Source: Pelomonas sp966111775 (GTDB lineage: Bacteria; Pseudomonadota; Gammaproteobacteria; Burkholderiales; Burkholderiaceae_C). From it: 10,470 nucleotides of DNA. The stretch is taken from positions 1 through 10,470 of the forward strand of contig CBHWBD010000181.1 in assembly GCA_966111775.1 (NCBI GenBank), given 5' to 3'. Numbering within the stretch: position 1 is the first letter of the stretch; every line of letters begins with the position of its first letter. The notes beneath the pieces were generated by a model. The model saw nothing but the letters and a program-made list of their open reading frames with translations, searched no databases and was not told where the DNA came from. Below are positions 8,016-10,470 of the stretch, piece by piece. The translations under genes were made by a program, and so were the position numbers.

Positions 8016-8792
8016 ATGTTCCAACGCCTGCGCGAAGACATCGCCCTCATCCTCGAACGCGATCCGGCCGCCCGGTCGACGTGGGAGGTGCTGACCTGTT
8101 ACCCGGGCCTGCACGCGTTGATGTTCCACCGCCGCGCCCACTGGTTCTGGCAGCGCGGCTTCAAGTGGCTCGGCCGCTGGATCTCGCACTGGGGCCGGTT
8201 CTTTACCGGCATCGAGATCCACCCGGGCGCGCGCATCGGCCGCAAGGTCTTCATCGACCACGGCATGGGCATCGTCATCGGCGAGATGGCCGAGATCGGC
8301 GAGGGCTGCACCATATACCAGGGCGTGACGCTGGGCGGCACCTCGCTGGTCAAGGGCGCCAAGCGGCATCCGACGCTGGGCCCGGGCGTCATCGTCGGCG
8401 CCAATGCCAGCGTGCTCGGCGGCTTCACGGTGGGTGCCGGGGCGCGCATCGGCTCGGGCGCCGTCGTCACCAAGCCGGTGCCTGCGGGCGCCACGGCCGT
8501 CGGCAACCCGGCCCGCATCATCGAGGCAGCCAGCGAGCAGGCCCGTGAGGAGGCTGCCGCCAAGATGGGCTTCTCGGCCTATGGCGTGACCCAGGGCGAC
8601 GACCCGGTCGCCATGGCCATGCGCGGTCTCATCGACAGTGCCTCCGGCCATGAGCACCAGATCGCGCTGCTGTGGAACGCGGTCTGCAAGCTGTCGACCC
8701 AGGCTGGCCGGCCGGTGGGCGATTGCGTGCCCGACGATGCCCAGCGCGACGAGGCCTTCGACGCGGCCGAGATGAATCGCCTGGTCAAATAG
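8016..8792 (+). CDS. cysE: Serine O-acetyltransferase CysE, short-form type
   Basis: Transfers acetyl from acetyl-CoA to L-serine, giving O-acetylserine, the first committed step of cysteine synthesis in the cytoplasm. It has 258 residues from the ATG at 8016; the frame is open further upstream into trmJ, but family similarity begins at FQRLREDIALILERDPAARS. A shortened helical domain (1-62) precedes the left-handed beta-helix of hexapeptide repeats (about 63-170). Catalytic residues are in FIDHGMG (Asp81/His82) and KRHP (His118), with IYQGVTLGGTS at 100-110. A C-terminal extension of about 85 residues (FSAYGVTQGDDPVAMAMRG and beyond) replaces the E. coli tail. It ends in LVK, not the isoleucine that lets E. 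coli CysE dock in CysK. The 10-bp gap from trmJ suggests one operon. No strong Shine-Dalgarno is visible. Confidence 0.95.
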   Translation: MFQRLREDIALILERDPAARSTWEVLTCYPGLHALMFHRRAHWFWQRGFKWLGRWISHWGRFFTGIEIHPGARIGRKVFIDHGMGIVIGEMAEIGEGCTIYQGVTLGGTSLVKGAKRHPTLGPGVIVGANASVLGGFTVGAGARIGSGAVVTKPVPAGATAVGNPARIIEAASEQAREEAAAKMGFSAYGVTQGDDPVAMAMRGLIDSASGHEHQIALLWNAVCKLSTQAGRPVGDCVPDDAQRDEAFDAAEMNRLVK

Positions 8793-8920
8793 ACCGGGCT
8801 GGCGTCCATGCCGCCGAGATAGGCCGTCAGGACCGCGCAGCTTTGCCGCCGGCCGCTTCCGGCTTGCCTCAGAATGGCGGGATCGGGGCCGGGCGGCCCG
8901 CTCTCTTCGTCACGGCGGCT
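8793..8920. other. cysE to propeller-sensor intergenic gap
   Basis: This 128-bp gap holds two GC-rich hairpins, GCCGG/CCGGC (8848-8852, 8859-8863) and GGGCC/GGCCC (8886-8890, 8895-8899). Neither is followed by a real T-tract, so neither is a convincing terminator. I see no clear promoter. The frame of the propeller gene is open through part of the gap, so its start could lie further left than called. Confidence 0.35.
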
Positions 8921-10470
8921 GTGCTTCTGCGTAAGTCAAGACTGCGGCTTTCTCATGCCTGGCGCTTGGCGCTGGGCCTGGCGATGGCCGCCTGGCTGGC
9001 GACGGCCGGGGCCGCGTCGCCGGCGCCCAAGCGCTGGTCCAGCCTGGCCGACATCAGCTTCCAGCACCTGACCCAGGAGCAGGGCCTGCCCAATGCCATC
9101 GCCACGGCCATGGCCGAGGACGGCCAGGGTTTCCTGTGGGTGGGCACGCTCGGCGGCCTGGCGCGCTGGGACGGCTACCGCTTCAAGGTCTACAAGGCCG
9201 ATGTCCAGCGCCCCGGCGCGCTGCCGGACAACTACGTGCAGTCCCTGCACGGCGATGCCAAGGGGCGGCTGTGGGTGGGCACGAGCGCAGCGGGCCTCTT
9301 CAGGCATGACCCGGCGATGGACCGTTTCGTCGCCATTCCCGTGGGCGGGAAGGCGGGGCTCAGCCATGTCAGCGTGCGCCAGATCGCCGACGACGGCGCT
9401 GACGGGCTGTGGGTCGTCACCGACGGCGGCCTGGACCATCTGGACCCCGACAGCGGGCGCATCGAACACGCGAGCGCCGCGGGCGGCTGGGCGGAAAGCG
9501 CGGGTCGTCAGGTCTGGACCCTGCTGCGCGACCGGCGTGGCCAGCTCTGGATAGGCAGCGCTGCCGGCCTGTTCCGTCGCCCCGCGGCGGGAGGGCCGCT
9601 GCAGGCCGTGCCCCTGGCGGCGGGCCGGATCGTCCAGCCCTTGGCCCTGGCCCAGGACAGCAGTGGCCGCCTTTGGGTGGGCGGCGTGCACGAGGGCGTC
9701 TTCGTGCTGGGAGACGAGGGCGAGGCGCCGGCGGTCGAGGTGAAGGAAGCCGGCGTTGCGGGCAAGGCCGATGTGCTGGGCAACAGCCAGATCACCAGCC
9801 TGCTCGAGGTGCAGCCCGGCGAGATGTGGGTGGCGACCCTGGGCCAGGGCCTGGTGTCCTTCGATATCGAGCGTGGCGACAGCCGGCGCATCCGCCATGT
9901 GTCGGCCTGGCCGGTCAGCCTGGCGGACAACGCGCTGCGCACCCTCTACCGTGACCGCGCCGGCCTGGTGTGGGCGGCGTCGAATCGGGGCCTGAGCCGC
10001 TACGACCCGCGCCAGGGCGGGGTGCTGACGCGGCTGGGCATCAGCCCGGAGAACGAGGATGTGCTGGATGCGCGCTTCATCAGCGCCGAGATCAGCTGGA
10101 TCCTGCCCATGCCCGAAGGCCGGCTCTGGCTGGCCACGCACAAGAGCGGCATCGACATCCTCGACGCCACCGGCACGCGGGTTGGCGCCGTGCGGCCCGA
10201 TGCGAGCAAGCCCGACACCGCGCTGCCCTCCGACATCGTGCTCGGCATGGCGCGCGTGGCGGACGGCAGCGTCTTCATCGCCACCAAGCGCGGCCTCTAT
10301 CGCTCCGACGCCCAGGGGCAGCACCTGCGCCGCGTCAGCTTCACGGGCCGCGACCCGGCCGCCTCCACCTGGGCCTTGCTGGCCGATGGCGGCACGCTTT
10401 GGATAGGCGGCCAGTTCGATGGCCTGTGGCGGCTGGACCTGGCCAGCGGGCGCGGCGTGGCGGTCGTGGG
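8921..10470 (+). CDS. Two-component-regulator propeller sensor, N-terminal part, cut by window edge
   Basis: About 516 codons are visible and unbroken, running off the right edge. Residues 1-31 look like a signal peptide or anchor (RKSRLRLSHAWR, then LALGLAMAAWLATAG). Then come ten regulator-propeller repeats, each centred on a GxLWVGT-like core, at about residues 70, 115, 162, 207, 249, 300, 348, 400, 449 and 491. Typical cores are GFLWVGT, GRLWVGT, GQLWIGS and GLVWAAS, each followed by GLxRxDP-type turns. This periplasmic propeller architecture usually continues through a YYY domain and one membrane helix into a histidine kinase or a GGDEF diguanylate cyclase; the output half is outside the window. 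The start is uncertain: GTG at 8921 gives the best signal peptide but has no good Shine-Dalgarno, and TTG 8966 and ATG 8984 would shorten it. Ligand unknown. Confidence 0.88.
   Translation, partial: MLLRKSRLRLSHAWRLALGLAMAAWLATAGAASPAPKRWSSLADISFQHLTQEQGLPNAIATAMAEDGQGFLWVGTLGGLARWDGYRFKVYKADVQRPGALPDNYVQSLHGDAKGRLWVGTSAAGLFRHDPAMDRFVAIPVGGKAGLSHVSVRQIADDGADGLWVVTDGGLDHLDPDSGRIEHASAAGGWAESAGRQVWTLLRDRRGQLWIGSAAGLFRRPAAGGPLQAVPLAAGRIVQPLALAQDSSGRLWVGGVHEGVFVLGDEGEAPAVEVKEAGVAGKADVLGNSQITSLLEVQPGEMWVATLGQGLVSFDIERGDSRRIRHVSAWPVSLADNALRTLYRDRAGLVWAASNRGLSRYDPRQGGVLTRLGISPENEDVLDARFISAEISWILPMPEGRLWLATHKSGIDILDATGTRVGAVRPDASKPDTALPSDIVLGMARVADGSVFIATKRGLYRSDAQGQHLRRVSFTGRDPAASTWALLADGGTLWIGGQFDGLWRLDLASGRGVAVV

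Noticed and set aside
8848..8899. Hairpins after cysE as a terminator.
   Set aside because: Neither stem is followed by a T-tract on either strand. In this GC-rich DNA such stems are common.
8936..10324. A 462-codon open frame on the minus strand.
   Set aside because: Antisense to the propeller-repeat gene, with no recognisable domain. The plus-strand frame carries ten regular repeats.

Overview
The window is GC-rich DNA with dense coding on both strands. It most resembles a chromosome of the Betaproteobacteria, order Burkholderiales (Rubrivivax/Roseateles-type relatives are a guess). The case rests on an orphan Bug-family solute receptor beside a LysR gene, the suhB / trmJ-cysE block, a short-form CysE, and heavy G/C use at third codon positions. 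I see no insertion sequence, phage gene, CRISPR array, tRNA or rRNA, so this looks like ordinary chromosome rather than a mobile island.

Left part (1-4146, all minus strand). A transcription-unit-like run reads right to left: a LysR-type regulator (4146-3226), a Bug/TctC-type periplasmic substrate receptor (3233-2268, overlapping the lysR gene by 8 bp), and mutS (2257 to beyond the left edge, 10 bp after the receptor stop). Facing away from the regulator across an 81-bp gap is a secreted alpha/beta hydrolase (4228-5562, plus). The gap holds an 18-bp dyad that could be the LysR operator. A plausible reading, by inference only, is that the hydrolase releases an organic acid in the periplasm, the receptor binds it and the LysR protein responds. 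No TctA/TctB membrane partners are present.

Middle part (5563-7150). A 104-residue secreted stand-alone TonB C-terminal domain (5991-5677, minus) has unusually structured flanks. Downstream are three consecutive hairpins, the last an intrinsic terminator. Upstream are about 180 noncoding bases full of small dyads. Then comes suhB (7150-6218, minus) with its own intrinsic terminator. SuhB is an inositol-monophosphatase fold protein and, in E. coli, a component of the Nus antitermination complex. This copy carries an Ala/Pro/Lys-rich C-terminal tail of about 40 residues, and its 5' leader contains a boxA-like core, suggesting Nus autoregulation as described in E. coli.

Right part (7259-10470, plus). 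Divergent from suhB are trmJ (tRNA 2'-O-methyltransferase) and, 10 bp later, cysE (serine O-acetyltransferase). The suhB/trmJ divergent pairing also occurs in E. coli. After 128 bp begins a secreted or membrane-anchored sensor with at least ten two-component-regulator propeller repeats (from about 8921). It runs off the right edge before its output domain.

No clearly new multi-gene system is visible. The best leads are the boxA-like site in the suhB leader, the structured noncoding DNA flanking the lone TonB domain, and the LysR-receptor-hydrolase module whose transcription may run into mutS.
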